Shown one piece after another: positions 45,709 to 59,447 of a DNA stretch of 64,000 nt. The translations under genes and the position numbers were made by a program. Source of the stretch: Mesaphorura yosii (Eukaryota; Arthropoda; Collembola; Poduromorpha; Tullbergiidae). Where the stretch lies: positions 124,001-188,000 of the forward strand of contig WIXG01000116.1 in NCBI GenBank assembly GCA_009869945.1. The letters are read 5' to 3'. The notes beneath the pieces were generated by a model, which worked only from the letters and a program-made list of their open reading frames with translations, did not search any database and was not told the origin of the DNA. The stretch's first letter is position 1, and each line of letters begins with the position of its first letter.

Positions 45709-46582
45709 ATTCCTGAGAAACGTTGGACGATTTACCATTACAACCTCTTGATAAGTGGTTCAGAAGTTTATGACGCTTTGTCTGAGAACTAGTGCTCGCA
45801 CCGAGCCGAGCCAACGTTGGACTCGGCTCGAAGTCGAAATAACACGCTTTTTTTACTTTTCTTTCTAATTTTTCCATGAAAAACGGCCACAAAAGACTTC
45901 GAAGTAGCTTTAAATTAGCGACAATGAATGAACAAGATCGCCCGCCCAGGAGCTCTTACGCAGAAAGCATGACTAGTGCGTAGTCCCACATTACGTGACT
46001 AAATGCTGACCGCAAATTGCAATAATTAGTTTCAAGAAATAATCCAATTGCTTCAGATGAATAAATGAACTACAGATTGGCAAACGTTTATTGCAAAGTG
46101 TACGAGCACTCGTTTATTAGCTAAAATTGTAACTGGCAAGTAAGGCAACTCCATTTCACTCCGCACACCTCCACAAGACGAAAGACGCATTAATGTAGTC
46201 GCCGAATTGAGTATTCTCGTAAGTACCGACAGTAATTAAATCTTGAGTAATCGAACAAGTAGGGAGTGCCAACAAACACAAGCCTCAACTTTCAAATCTA
46301 CGCACAATCTGATTGTACGACATCAAACTCTATTCTTGTCTGGTCAAGGGCACTATTGTAATTCAAACTAATAATTTTATAAACGAAAGCTATAATATGA
46401 TACCATTCTCGTCTAACTTATAATTTAAGTTGAAACTTATTAAAGAGGGCAGTGCAGGATGAGAATTTAAAATACAAAATCTAGAATACCACGACAGTTG
46501 CCGATAAAATTCTTGCATTTAGTGCTGCCAAAATATATGACGAACCACAGTTTATGGAACAAATATACTGATACACAGGGTA
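45709..46582. other. AT-rich intergenic stretch
   Basis: No gene seen; no exon that would complete the preceding fragment. Confidence 0.4.
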
Positions 46583-46892
46583 GCTAGAGATTGCTGGTAA
46601 TCGGCAGAGCCTTCTCCTCCTCCATGTCACTAAACCAGCTACGCGTTGTAAAGCACGAAAGTTCAGTCATATTGCTTGCGAGACAGAAATTGTGCAATAC
46701 AAATTCCATGCAGCAATTAAAATTCTGGTAATTGTATTCAATACTTTCATCAATACGCAAATGGCGTTTTTATGGAGTTGCTATAAAGTTTACTGAAAAT
46801 TTAGCTGACCGATGTCAACAAAACTTTCCCATATAAATCATCCAATTCGCCACCTTTAAGAGGCTCCGCCGAGCACCAGCAATCTCCAGCCG
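46583..46892. repeat. Imperfect fold-back repeat 1
   Basis: The left arm at 46583-46615 (core AGAGATTGCTGGTAATCGGC) pairs with the complement of 46860-46892 (core GGAGATTGCTGGTGCTCGGC). The interior is non-coding. Resembles a small non-autonomous MITE; no clear target duplication. Confidence 0.6.
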
Positions 46893-46899
46893 CCCTGCT

Positions 46900-47382
46900 G
46901 ATACGGTTAAGTCATACTGAAGAAATAAAAATATTTTTTTTTCAAAACTTCAGTTTCACTCACTGGTGAAAATTTTCCGCCAGCAATGGAGATTTCTAAT
47001 CAGAAAATGGTATATTCCTATTATAGCGACACGTCGCCAAATTTCCTGAAACTGATAGTATAGACTAATTTGGGCATATTCCTATTATAGCGACACGTTG
47101 CGGAAAGTCACATTGGGAAGGTGAAGGGTGTGGAGTCAAGAGGTCAAGTTCAAATGGCCATAACTTTTTTTGGCAGCGCTTCCGACACGGGGGACCAGTT
47201 TTTCTGAACTCAGCTTAGTCAAATTAGTCTATACTATCAGTTTCAGGAAATTTGGCAACGCGTCGCTATAATAGGAATGTTCTCAGAAAGTTTAACCACC
47301 TTCTCCAATTACCTACGGTTGCTTGGTAACGTAAAAAGTTGAAGAAATAGAACAAAATTTTCCAGTATGACTCAACCGTATC
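46900..47382. repeat. Nested fold-back element 2
   Basis: Outer arms of 20 bases (GATACGGTTAAGTCATACTG at 46900-46919, complement at 47363-47382, one mismatch) enclose inner arms of 59 bases (47014-47072 and 47220-47278, two mismatches). A third partial copy of the inner arm start, ATTCCTATTATAGCGACACG, lies at about 47077-47096 in direct orientation. Non-coding MITE or fold-back transposon. Confidence 0.8.
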
Positions 47383-47549
47383 GTGAAGTCAATGGTGTGA
47401 CGAACTGTACCATTGTAAGGATGGAAGGAAGTAATCTGAAGCTTAAATAGTACCTAGTTACTAATACTAATCTAAAACACTATTACTACTTCAGAAAGTC
47501 CAATCCAACGTTGATATGCTCTTCAGTCCGCATCCCATTTCCAGATCTT

Positions 47550-49365
47550 CTATACCACATTTCTGTGCTTCTCACACCACGCCATGAGAGCCACACCTCC
47601 AGGCAACCCGTCATCAAGAACACCTTCCATCTTGAGTTTATTACTTGAGGCACAAGTGACGTGAAACGCAACCGTGCATCTCTTAAACTGGCACTGTATA
47701 CAAGCTCCCTGGCCCTTCCCCTTCTTGCACAAGGAACATTTGAGGGCCCAACGATATTTGTCGATCATATTTACGTTGATAACAAGGTCGATGTCATCGG
47801 GACTGAAACAAGCGAAAACAAAACAGTAATTTAGCCATCGTAGTTGGTTTAAAAATCAGGTAAACATTTAATGAACTTGTTGGAAATAGGGGAACAATCC
47901 TAGGAGAGCCCCACACCTGCAGGTGTCTTCATTTTGCCACGGGGCAGCCTTTACATGAAGGTATTTTTTACAACTTTCGAAGCATTTTTGACAGCATTAC
48001 TGGTGCTTCCCCAGTTCGAAAAAATGTTTTTCAGACTCTCCTGACCATAAGCTTTCAAATGGCATCACATTTTTGAAAATATGAGGTGCGGGGGTTTGCT
48101 AGGATTATACCGAAATAGGCTTACTTTAGGAAGGTAACTTCTGGAATCCACATGGTACAAAACACGTGCGCCCAGGACTTGTTAGAGGGGCTACGAACCG
48201 GAACCATTGCCCCTCCTTGATTTGGGCAAAATATGCACTTCGGAATGTCTTGCAGTCCCTTGGCACACGGCTTACAGAACCATTCTACAAATTAAGAACA
48301 CTTGTCATCAATTTTGTTCATCGCGAGTAATGTGAAATGTCTTAATTCTTAATAATACCTGAATCAGGAATTTCCTTCACGCCGTAGCATGCCTGGTGTA
48401 CGCAGATATTGCATTTATCGCAGAATAACATTTCGTTATTTTCTTCGGCGTACTTGTCATCACAAACGCTGCACCGTGCCTCTTCGTCAATATCCTCGGG
48501 CACCTCGGGGTTTTTCAATTTTTTCTTACTCTTTGGCCCGGGTTTATCTGGAATTGTTGAGAAATGTTGTTGTTCAATGAATTCGAATCTCATTGCAATA
48601 CAGAATTCAATTATGTGAAAGGCGAAAGCACACTTACATCCACTGATTCCATTCACAAGCATTGGTCCATTAGTAGGCGTTGAACCAGGGTTTGCTGCAG
48701 AAGGCTCGTTGACAGTTTCCGATCCATTTTGAAAGGATGTCGGGATTGGGTTGGGTGCAGTAGCGGGCCTAGTGGGCTCGTACTTGGCTTCAAAGGATGG
48801 CGATGGGCTGACGTTCGTGGGTTCAGTTTTCCTCTTTTTCAGCGGCACTGGAGGCGTTGATGGTGACAATGAGGAACCATTAGCATTGTGAGCATTGTCC
48901 GTTGGGGTAGTTGGGGATACGCTTGACGGTAGGGTCGCCTCAGCTTGTCGTCGGCCAGGTCCATTCAGGACCTTTTTCTTTACTGCAGAGTGCTGATCTG
49001 AAATTGATTCTGGCAACAAAATCAATGCTGCATTCGTTTTACCGTCCGAGGCAACTAAATCGGCGCTTTCAACTTTATCTTCAGTTTCCGCTTCCAATTC
49101 GTCTTGATTGAATCGAACTTCTGTGATTACACAAAATAATTCAGTCCCATTCGTTAGTATTTACAACTGAGTTGATGAACTTACCGAATTGGTCGTTAAT
49201 CCACTCTTCCATGTGCCTTTTCCACTCGAAAAGCTCGTTCACCTTCTTTCGGAGCTGGTAATTGTCATCTTCAAGCTGCCGCAATCTTACGAGGTATCTG
49301 CCTTCCGAAACAATTCGGTTGGAACTGGACTCATAACTGTACTTGGGGTTGCCGCCACTGTCCAT
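47550..49365 (-). CDS. PHD and extended-PHD chromatin reader (JADE/BRPF/AF10-type zinc fingers)
   Basis: Exons: 49365-49185, 49120-48638, 48547-48359, 48284-48125, 47802-47550; 421 residues. The N-terminus is a short coiled coil (VRLRQLEDDNYQLRKKVNEL). A Pro/Ser/Thr-rich disordered region with PLKKRKTEP follows, then KSKKKLKNPEVPED. PHD1 is CSVCDDKYAEENNEMLFCDK, NICVHQACYGVKEIPDSGEW, then FCKPCAK. The extended PHD has CIFCPNQGGAM, HVFCTMWIPEVTFL, CSLCKKGKGQGACIQCQF and CTVAFHVTCAS, closing at AWCEKH. Such PHD-knuckle-ePHD modules read the histone H3 tail and DNA. The EPL1 and bromodomain parts of JADE/BRPF are absent, and the frame stops five codons after the last His. A GTATAG that could act as a donor sits there, so further exons are not excluded. 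Confidence 0.82.
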
Positions 49366-52300
49366 TGGGACTCTTTAAATCTGAATTAAGTAATCATTAA
49401 GCATAAGCAAGAAAACTAAATCAATTAGTGGTCGTATTCGGCTTACCTTATCTTTTCGTATTGTTGTTGATTGTTAGATGATTTTGGCAGGGTTAAGTAG
49501 TGAAACAGAGCTAGCAGGTTATCTCAAGTTTCCACACTTCACTACGAGATCATTTGAACGAAAATTGAAGCCTTAGCTACAGTGAAGACACAATTTATTG
49601 CCATGCAATGATCATGTCCACTGCCTCCACAGCGTACTAGAATCTTGAATCGTCAATTCAACACTGAGCCGGAACGGAACGGAAGTCAGATTCGAATGCA
49701 CTTCCACTCAGAGGGCTCAAGATTTAACCTGGGAGTTAGTTGAATGGATTGACGTTTGACTTGTACTTGCAGATCGTACAGTCCTTACATTTGTTTTTGT
49801 ATTTTTCATAACAAGTCGAAGAGCACGTACTAGATACTACGCATATAAGATATTTGAGCGGGATTTCATTTCAATTCTTCTCCGGTTCCAGTGCTTCTGC
49901 TCTGCCGATTTTGACAGCATCTGTAAAGGATTTGCGTGCGACACCACATTCAAGCCCAAAATATGCTGTCTACCTTTTGGAAAAGGGCACACCCGTACCG
50001 TAGCAAGATGGTATGGGTCATGAAAAATAAAATTAAAATCTGTTTCGGGTTAACTCATTCATGAGACAAAACTAATACCGTGTTCTGCGTCGATATAACA
50101 AAGGCTGGAGGTGGACGACAAGCAAGGAGACTCCAAAATGCCGAAGTCCTGCCTCGTTGTTCATACTAAAATGAAAATTGGTCATTTGCCTATTATTAGT
50201 TAAGCGTTACTTCAGCATTAGCATTTGAACATAGAAATCCATAATGGTAACGGGAGTGTAATTTTCTTTCCTGTTCCACTGTATTCTTGATTTCACTGCG
50301 ACTGAAACACAGTCATGAGACAGAACTAATGCACCCAACTGATAAATATCCGTCTTTAGTGTCACTTTGTTCTTGGTTACATGTATGCTGAGCTATTTTG
50401 ATTCCTAGATAGAATTAATTCCTTTCTGACAAGTACTACGATTAAGATTCCAAAATCATTCCACTTTTGGTATACTATATTCTGCATAGTAAAGCTAGAC
50501 ATGGGAATATTCTCAACCCGATTCTACTACGGGACTACGGCACGGGATAAAATCGTCTCCATTCAATTCGTGATGGCATCATGGCATAAGAAGTACACGA
50601 AAATGAAGTTCGAATTCGGGATTCTCTAGTTTATCAAAGGTTGGCGTTAGCATCGATGTCAATTCATGCTGGCTAGATAAGAGGGCAAATTAGGTCATGG
50701 GCAGGGCAATTTCTAGAACAAATACTGGTACCACAGTCTTTCAGTTTGTTTTTGCACATACTAGCTTTTAATTAAAGCTTCATTTGATTGATCGCCACCG
50801 GCTGCTTTAATTAAGTGCAAAAGTGCAAATGCGTGAGTCACCGGCTGCATTTGAGATTCTATTATCATAAAGCAGTGGAAATGCAAAACAAAAATCATGC
50901 GAGAAACATAAGATAGAGCGCGACAAGAGCCCACCGCAGCGCGGCGACACGACAGCGACAGAATTCACCAGAAACCGCATCCACCTTCGCATCATAATAT
51001 CACATGAATCATGAATCATGTTGCCTGGCCGCACTCGACGCTGCGCTGTTGCAGTAATACCGTGCTGATGATCATCTCCAAATTAACATCTCATCAAAAT
51101 CATAGCAAGACGAAAGAACCGAAGCGCAAAGCAGGGGGAAGGCGAAGCACTCATCAGCAACGGAACGCAAAACTGAAACCAAGCGCAGTGGCTGGCTGTC
51201 AGGGCTTGGCTTGGCTTTGCAAACGGGTAGCGACAGCGACGACAACAGAAGAGCTGGCTGGCAACCGGCTCTCTTTCCCTGACCCGTTGCGTTGTGCACC
51301 ACGCATACATAAAAATTATGGAAATGGTTAATTCAATTGCACAATACCGACGAACAACTCGTGTGTAATCTGCTATCTGCTGCACCGTAAGCGCTCACGC
51401 TCTGTACAAAGCGACAGACAGAGCAGCACACGGACGGGATTCACTTTCATTTTATTACCTGCGTGCCGAGTGAGCACTTTACCGTCGCGTCGCGGCCATG
51501 CCATGCCCGATGCGTTGCGTCTGCTGGTTCTCACATTCGTCATGGTTTCAGGCTTGGCTACAGCTTTCGCTCTGCTGCTCTGGCGTTGGCTACTTAAAAA
51601 CTATTTGCTATTTGCCTTCTCGCAGTTTACTTTTGCAACTCTTTCATTTCCGATTCGTCCCTGCCGTGCGTGCAAGCTGGTTGTGCCGTGTCTTGCTTGC
51701 GAGAGGATTGGGATATGGATTGGATGAGCCACAACAATACAATAAACACAATGAACCAAGCAAGAGCTGATACATAAACACATAGCCGAAAAGATGCGAG
51801 GTCCTCGAAGATTCTTGGAAGATGCTGCAAACTACTAATGCAGACGCTCTTTTATTGCGCACAATTAGGCTGCGTGATTTGATCAGTGGCCATTGGCTCA
51901 TGATTTAATTACAGTCATCACTTGCGCCCTGTGCGTTATGCGTGATTTTATGGCATCTCTTTTACATTAACCTTTTTTGTCTAAAATGCAGTGCGGTGTG
52001 ATGCGAGAAGATGCGAGAGGCATAGCTTATAGCGTATAGCTTTCCGAGCCGCGGTCTTCGTCGTATCGTGGGTTATATCGAGTCAATTGAATTTTTTCGT
52101 GTAAATGGGAATGGGACACAAATAGGTTGATGTTGTTGCTTCTTTATAGCGGAGCGGAGAGAGACTACTTGCGTTGGTTGCCGAATGAGTATGAATTCTT
52201 ATTATTATGTATTCCGCTCATAATGTGTGCGCTCGTCGAAAATGAGAGACCCACTGCCACTGCAGAAGAAGAAACACGGGGACGACGCTGCGGTGGACTG

Positions 52301-52925
52301 CACGGCTCAACGCAACTTTGATGCTAAACAAGAAGAAGAAATGAAAAGAGGTTCACACACAAAAAATAAGAATATGTGAACGTACTCCATTTTTGTGAAT
52401 AAAAGATTATTTCAATTTTTATACTTATTTGACTGACACTTCATTGTGTTTAGGTTGAGTCAACAGAGCCACAGAGCACAGCACAGAAAGAGAAAGAAGA
52501 ATAGGTGAACATTACACTCGTACTTATATGCGAGCAGGAGAGGACAAGTACAAAGTACAAGAGGAAGGCAAGCCAAAATGGAGTTGGATGATCTTTTAAA
52601 TAAAATCATCTTAAATTCAGTCCAGGCGCAGATCAACAGATTTGATAAGATAAGAAATTAGTACGTCACGTCATGTGTGCAGTGCATTATCTCTCAATCT
52701 AGTGCTGGTGCCTGGCTGAAGTGTAGCACGACTGTAATAATAACAAACGTAAATACACACAATGTGTGTATAATAGTACGTAGTGAATTGTGGGTTAACA
52801 AACTTTTATACTGTAATCAGATTTTGTATTAAGATTAGGATATAATTGTAATTGTGCACTGAGAGCAAACCAAGTCTGGAATAGGATAATACTATCAGTA
52901 GCAGGTGCAAACGACGTCAGTCACA
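49366..52925. other. Large non-coding region upstream of BAZ2
   Basis: 3.5 kb with no supported gene. Frames near 51.0-51.9 kb overlap on both strands and show no homology. The part from about 50.9 to 52.3 kb has higher GC and may be the promoter and first non-coding exon(s) of the BAZ2-like gene. Confidence 0.45.
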
Positions 52926-55900
52926 ATGGAGAAGAAATCTAATCACCACCGGTCTACGAACAATAGCAGTGCGTCCAGTTCTAATAATAATCCAGGAGGC
53001 TCGTCGTCTGGCGGTAATAAGAATCAGGCCAATAATCAGCAATTAACGGAACAGCAGCAGCAAAATAATCTGGTGGAACTTTTCGGTAATTATTTTAATT
53101 ATTAATTTTCCCAAATTGACACAGACACCGACTGCAGTTTAGCGTAAATTATTCGCATACCCATTTCACTACCCTGTCCTCATTAAAAAAAAACCTCCAG
53201 CCAACACCAACGCTAATGCACCAATCAATTAAAATTAAGGTTACTCGCTTTGAAGCGCAACATTGCAAAACTCTGGAATAGATAAAGTTGTTGCAGTTAC
53301 TTTCATTACGTGCAATTAGTCAGCCCGAATCCAGTCAAAACTGTTCAGTGGTCGGCCTCGCGGTGTTTGAGGCGATCGAAACCTATATCACTTTTAAAAT
53401 GGGGAACTAACTTTTTTGGAATTCCTACAAAGGAGTGACGCTTGACACAAGTAATAACTAAAATCGAAAGTGTTCCAGTGCATTATCCTAAAGCGTGAAG
53501 CCAATGACTTACGACATTTTATTTTCCCGACCTTGACCTTCTATTTGATGCTAACGTTTGCAGAATATGACACCAAGGTCAGATAGAACTTCCTTCCATT
53601 GCAAGGCATACCTTTCCGGCGCCGGCCGGCTCACTTTATCCTCGACCTTGAGTCTAGCGTCTAGCCCATGATAGTAAATAGAGATTAAACTAATGCACTC
53701 GTTTAAATTTTTCCAGCAGCGCATAATTTACTGGCAGCACAGCAGCAGCAGCAGAATAATCCACTGGCAGCAATGCTACAGCAGCAAAATTATGCAGCCA
53801 CAAATCCTGCTGCGGCCTGGTGGTACTTGGAATATCTGAGCAGAATCCAGGCGGCCCAGATCCTACCTCAGCAAGCTGTTGCTGCCGCTGCCGCAGCTGC
53901 CGCTCAGCAGCAGCAAAATTCGTCTGGACCACCCTCAAGTCAGCCTGGTTCAAGCAACAGTGGTCCTGCTGGTGGGAGTTCTGGAAGAAGTACTCGAGGC
54001 AAAGACGCAAAATTAAGTAAGTGAAATATAGCAGTGGTTCATTTATTTACTTGCATTGAACGTGTCTGTACTAATTTGCTCGGCTTCAATTTTCATAGAC
54101 TCACATAATAATTCCATGGCTCAGCAAAAATCCTCCCTGAAACTCCCACCAGACACTGACCTCATTCGAATGAAAACAACCACTGCTAGTTCAACCTCAA
54201 ACTCACGCAAGAGACCGAGCAAGGCCACTCCACCAGCCGCTGGAAAACAATCCGCAGTGGCCTTGCATAATTTGCTCCCTCCCGCTAGTTTCTCGCTTCC
54301 TCCAACATCGTCATCTGCGTCTCTCTCTGCTCTTGTGGCGGATCCAGTTAATTTAACCAACTCCCGAATAGGCAACAACTTTAATGCTCACAATAGTACA
54401 AAAGCGAAGACCAATAGTTCGTTGTCTGCTCATCATGGACGTCATAATCAGGAACCACTTCATCCGCCAAATTTCGCAGGGTCTTCGAGTGCAACGGCAT
54501 CGACTTCTTCGTCTCAGCAGCATCTGCCGCATTCGGTTCAACAGCTCTCTGATCCTAAATCTACGAACCTGACCATCATACCACATGCACACAGCACGCC
54601 GGATAATCTGACATGTCCGAGATTTCCAGCTGATTATGTACCTAAGCCGGCTCATACAGTCAAACCTATTCTGTACTCACATACAATACCAAAAAAGCCA
54701 CAAGTCGGCCTTGTAAAAGAACAATTGTTAATGATGAAAGGGAAGAAGTCAAAAACCACGGTTGCTAGCTTATTGGCAATGAGTCGAATTGAAGGCAGCA
54801 ATCCAAATATAGCCGGGCAGTCATCGTCTAAATTTGGATATCAGCGAAACAATGCTAATAGCCCATCCCCAAGTTCAGCGGCTGGGAACCTGTCGATGCC
54901 GCCTCAAAAGCCAGGTGTGAGGCAAAGAGGAGGCTCAACTGGCGGCAGGTCCGGAGGCCGCGGCACTCCGCCTGCGTCCAAGCAGAAGCCCTCATCAACT
55001 CCTCCTGTTACGATTACTCCAACAAATACTCCAAATCAAAAGCAGCAGTCACCTCATCACCGCCCGTGGGTTAATTCGACAACCGAACTTAATATACCAA
55101 CAATTAAAAAGTCAGGAAGTCAAAATTCAGCAAAGGAGGAGAAGAAAGAGCCAGATCTGAATGCACCCATGAAGACTGGTTGGGTGCGTGAAACGATTCT
55201 GAAGGGACTCGGCGTTCAAGGTCTTTCTGGCGAAGTTCAGTACAAAGCACCGGATGGAACCATTGTCCATAATCTCGCTGAACTCAAGAAATTTAACGTG
55301 AATGTGAAGAACTTCAATTTCAGCTCCAAGTTACTCATTGGTGACTTCTTGCTGCCAAACGAGAAAGGAGACCAGTTGAGGCTCACTAGCAATCAGCTGG
55401 CACAATGGTTGAGCGAGGAAGGAAAGGAAAGGGAAAGAGAAGCGGAAGAAGCCGAAAGAAAGAAACAAATGGAAAAGGACAGAAAGAAGGAGCATGGAAA
55501 TCTGATAAAAAGTAAGTGTAAACGAAACACCTGAGTAGCCTGAGGCTAATGCATTGTCTTCCTATTTACAGGTATGGAACTGTACAGGCGCTCCAGTCGT
55601 AGAGTTAAGCTAGCTCAAGAGCGTCGTTTGAAGAAGCAACAGGAGGCTCTTGCTCCACCTGAGATAACAGTACTTAAACCACTTCCGCCTTTGCAGCCAA
55701 TCAAGGGACTTTACTTATCGCCTCAAGCATTTGCAAATTCGCTTCAGATCTACGAATTCATTCACACTTTCGGTACACCGCTGGGTTTCGAGCTGAGTTC
55801 GCTTCCAACAGTCTCGACAATACAGAAATCTCTCCTGCACGTAGAGGAAGCAGAAGAGGAGTTGTTCAACGTTGTCAGCCATCTGCTCATTTGTGCTGTG

Positions 55901-58900
55901 GAAGATCCTGGAATGCCAAATCCCACGGTAATATTTAGTTCTTAGCTGAAGTTCTAACTTTAGCTCTGATGTAGTTTAATATGCTGTATTTCTATATTCC
56001 AGAAACATTTGACACCATTTGGCCAAACATTGAAGCAAGCTGATATTACGTTTGGCAGCCTCAGTGAAGTATTACGGTTGTACTTAGACGCGGTTAGTGA
56101 CTCAGAGCCAGAGGCTGAAAAGTATGCGGAATGGTTGCTGAAAGTTCCGTTTTCAGCTCTAAGTCCAACTCGAAAAAGCAGTATTATTACGTTCTTGTGC
56201 GACTTACTTCTGCAAAATAAGGCTGTCCTCAAGTATCTTGAGTCCAGTTCGGACTTGGGACATGCCAGCAAGAAAGAGAGAGTGCAGAGTGAAATTAAGA
56301 TACGAAAGCTTAGAATGCTTTGTGCCCGAAAGTCTGTTCAAGCCTTCAACTCTGGAGCACCGGGCACGCCATCATCATCCAGCACACCTCTTAAAGCAAA
56401 TGCCACCGACGACGATAGCAACATGGAAGACAAACCTGAAACGAAGAGGCTGGAGGGCGAAGCACCAATTATCAACCTCAATCCTATAATGGACGACATC
56501 AAGCCAGTGAAAGAAGACTCGACTGCTGAGAATAAATCGAATAAAGAACAGAAGGAGTCCAAGGAGTCAGAAGCAAATGAGGATGCTACCTCAACTAGTG
56601 AAGAGAACAAACCTGACATCATCGTCGTTCCAACAACTCCGTCCGAAAATGGCAAGCCAGATGACTCAAACGCGAGTCAGGAGGAGAAATCGGATTTGAA
56701 AATCGTTCCTATTCTAGTACCGAAGGCCGAGCCGATGGACACAGATAATGAGAGTTCGGTTTCCCTTAATATGACCCCAAACACAAGCTCTGTGTTCAAT
56801 TGCTCCACTACCTTGGAAGACTCCGTGAAAGTAGAGAATGGGCTTGAACCTCCAAAAATTGAAGGACTTCATCCAGACAATTCCACTTCCAACACCGCGA
56901 ATAATTCCGTTGTTCACGCTGATTCCGATTCTGAACTTTCTGATTCCTCGTCTACTTCTTCAGATTCCGACGCGAAGTTGTCTGTGGAAGAGATTCGAGT
57001 GAAAATGAACGATTTGAACAAATCAATTGAGAAGCTGCGACAACAACAGCATTTGTCAACCCAAGTCATTCGAACAGAGTGTCTTGGAATTGATAGGTAC
57101 AGGCGGCGGTACTGGAATCTCCCTCATGCTGGCGGAATCTATGTTGAGGGCGGGGCGTCTGGAGAAATTCAAGACGACGTTCGGGATCAGGTCAAATTGA
57201 AGTTTGAAAAATTGAAGAAGGACGAGCCAGAAAACTCTTCGAAGAAAGATGTTGACGAAGCAGCTGATGAAACAAAAGACAAAGAGGATGAAGAACCACC
57301 AGTCCCTAAGAAAAGGAAGAAGAAAACAACGTCAGACGAGGACGAAGAATCGAGCAAAGAAAAGGACAAGGAGGAAGATGACACAGATACAAAACCGGCG
57401 GCTGTGGATGTAGATCCTCCTGCAACGGAGAAGCCCCAAGCTGTCAAGGAAGTGTTCCAGGTGCCACCACCAGTCCTGAAGATTTTTAGTTTCGGTCCGC
57501 GAGACCCCTGCACGGGGAAATCAATTGAGGCCGAGGAAGAGAAGGTGGAAACTGAGGATGAGCGGTTTGTTCGCGAGATTGAGCCTGAGAATTGGAACTA
57601 TTGGTGGAACATCGCCACGAAACTGCAGTTGGATGAGTTCAAGCCCGAAATCAGTGCTAGCACATTGCCAGAAGAACAGTCGCTCGCTGCCTCATTAAAT
57701 CCAATTAGTGGAATGTGTTTGTATACGAAGAATCTTGAAGATGATGACATTCCACTAAATAATGTGACGTCACCGCCACAAGGACATGACCCTGAATTGG
57801 TGTACAAGGTCCACATGCAGCTATTGGAATCTCTGGAAACATTGGAAGAACGTGTAGCTTCAGCAAGCCTTCAAGTCAAAGGTAATATTATGAGAAGGAG
57901 GAAGTTAAAAAATATGTAGATATTCATTCTGATTGAACTTATTAATTCACAGGATGGCAAGGTCCGCCAAAGCCGCCGGACGATCTGACAGAGGAGGAGA
58001 TTATTCAACTTGTCAAAACTAGACTTTTGGACTTGGAATCCGCTGTCGAGCGGCGGTATTTGAAACCGCCACTTGGGCGCAGTTTAACTGATATCAATCT
58101 AATTGCCGAAATCACCGCTGCTGCTGCCGCCGCGTCCGCTGCGACCGCAGCTGCTGAGGCTGCAGCGGCAAGTCAGGCTGCCGCAAATGCTTCGGCGGAC
58201 GGTATCACGACCACGCCACCTGGACCAAGTTCTAGTGCCAACAGTAGCATTAGTGGTGATGAGCCGGTTGTGACGAGCAAATCTTCAGTTCCTCGAGCAT
58301 TGATGCACTGGAGAGATGCTCTGAGCAAAACATCGACTCCAAGTGTGCTTTCCATGGCCATATATACGCTTGACTCCTCGATCGCCTGGGACAAGTCCGT
58401 CATGAAGGCTAGTTGCCAATTGTGCAAAAATGGTGATCATGAGGATAAACTCTTGTTGTGCGACGCCTGTGATCGTGGCTACCATACTTACTGTTTCAAT
58501 CCGCCTCTCGAAAATGTGCCAGACGGCGACTGGTAAGGAAATCTTCCTACTTTATGAGTACACTTCTTACTTAATTACTGAGACTTATCTTCCTCCTTTA
58601 TTGATATCAGGTTCTGCTATGAGTGCATTAATAAGGCCACCGGAATTAAAGCATGCATCGTGTGCGGAAAATCTAATGGCAAGATACTTGCTTGCGAAAA
58701 ATGTGTGAAAGCATTCCACGCTGAGTGTTTGGAGAAAAACGGACTCAACGCACAAGGTATGCCACCAGTCACCTCAGCGAAAAGTGGAAAGGTAAGCCTC
58801 AGACTTGCAATTGCATCATTTGAATCCAGTAACGGCGTAGTAATTAATAATTAATGTTGAAACGTGTAATCAGCAATTACGTGGAAAGTGGCATTGCTCG

Positions 58901-59447
58901 GAACACCGCACGAATACAAAATCTCCAAAGTCGAAGCGCAAGTCCGAAGATTCGCCAGGTGCAGGACATTCCAAGAAGAAAAAGAAGAACGAAATGTTAT
59001 GGTGCGAACGGCTTTTAGATGACTTGGCTTGTCATGAAGATGCGTGGCCATTTCTAGATCCTGTCAACACGCGACAGTTTCCGACATACAAAAAGGTAAG
59101 TTACTAATGAAGGCAGACGTTTTATGACAATGCCTGGTCATATAAAAAGTGATTCGATTTTTCGATTAGATTATCAAGACGCCAATGGACCTTGCCACAA
59201 TTCGATCAAAACTTCCTACGTACAAAACGCGTGATATGTTCTTGCAAGACGTGAAGTTAATCTTTGACAACTGTTTAACGTTCAATGAAGATGACTCACC
59301 AGTCGGTAAGCAGAAAGCAAGCAGTAAAAATATGTGCTGTGTAAGTTGGAATAATTTGTCAAGAACTTTGTGCTTTATTTTCTTGCAGGCAAAGCCGGAC
59401 ATAATTTACGTGTATTTTTCGAAGCAAAATGTTCCAAAGTAATGTAA
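52926..59447 (+). CDS. BAZ2: BAZ2/toutatis-like chromatin-remodelling subunit, 10 exons, 1761 residues
   Basis: Exons: 52926-53085, 53717-54016, 54099-55511, 55572-55927, 56003-57881, 57953-58532, 58611-58791, 58874-59095, 59170-59305, 59389-59447; phase kept throughout. Domains: Gln/Ala/Asn-rich N-terminus; TAM/MBD-like domain ([20 protein letters not shown], about 510-590); DDT (about 665-725, [16 protein letters not shown]); WHIM1 (745-815, [20 protein letters not shown]); acidic/Ser-rich spacer; WHIM2 (about 1085-1130, [17 protein letters not shown]); PHD1 ([20 protein letters not shown]); a second PHD-like finger ([27 protein letters not shown]); and a C-terminal bromodomain ([12 protein letters not shown], then [28 protein letters not shown]). 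This is the NoRC/TIP5 layout: it partners an ISWI ATPase (SNF2H) and targets it to chromatin. The low-complexity exon 2 is rich in CAG/GCA codons. Confidence 0.94.
53730..53925 (+). repeat. Gln/Ala codon repeat tracts in BAZ2 exon 2
   Basis: Runs of CAG/CAA (Gln) near 53738-53755 and 53909-53920 and an Ala run (GCTGCCGCTGCCGCAGCTGC) near 53880-53905. Length-variable coding repeats. Confidence 0.75.

Noticed and set aside
51011-51901. Several frames of 60-106 codons on both strands
   Set aside because: They overlap each other on opposite strands with repetitive Ser/Arg/Leu content typical of non-coding higher-GC sequence.
54121-57816. Antisense frames inside BAZ2 exons
   Set aside because: Mirror images of low-complexity Ser/Glu/Lys coding sequence.
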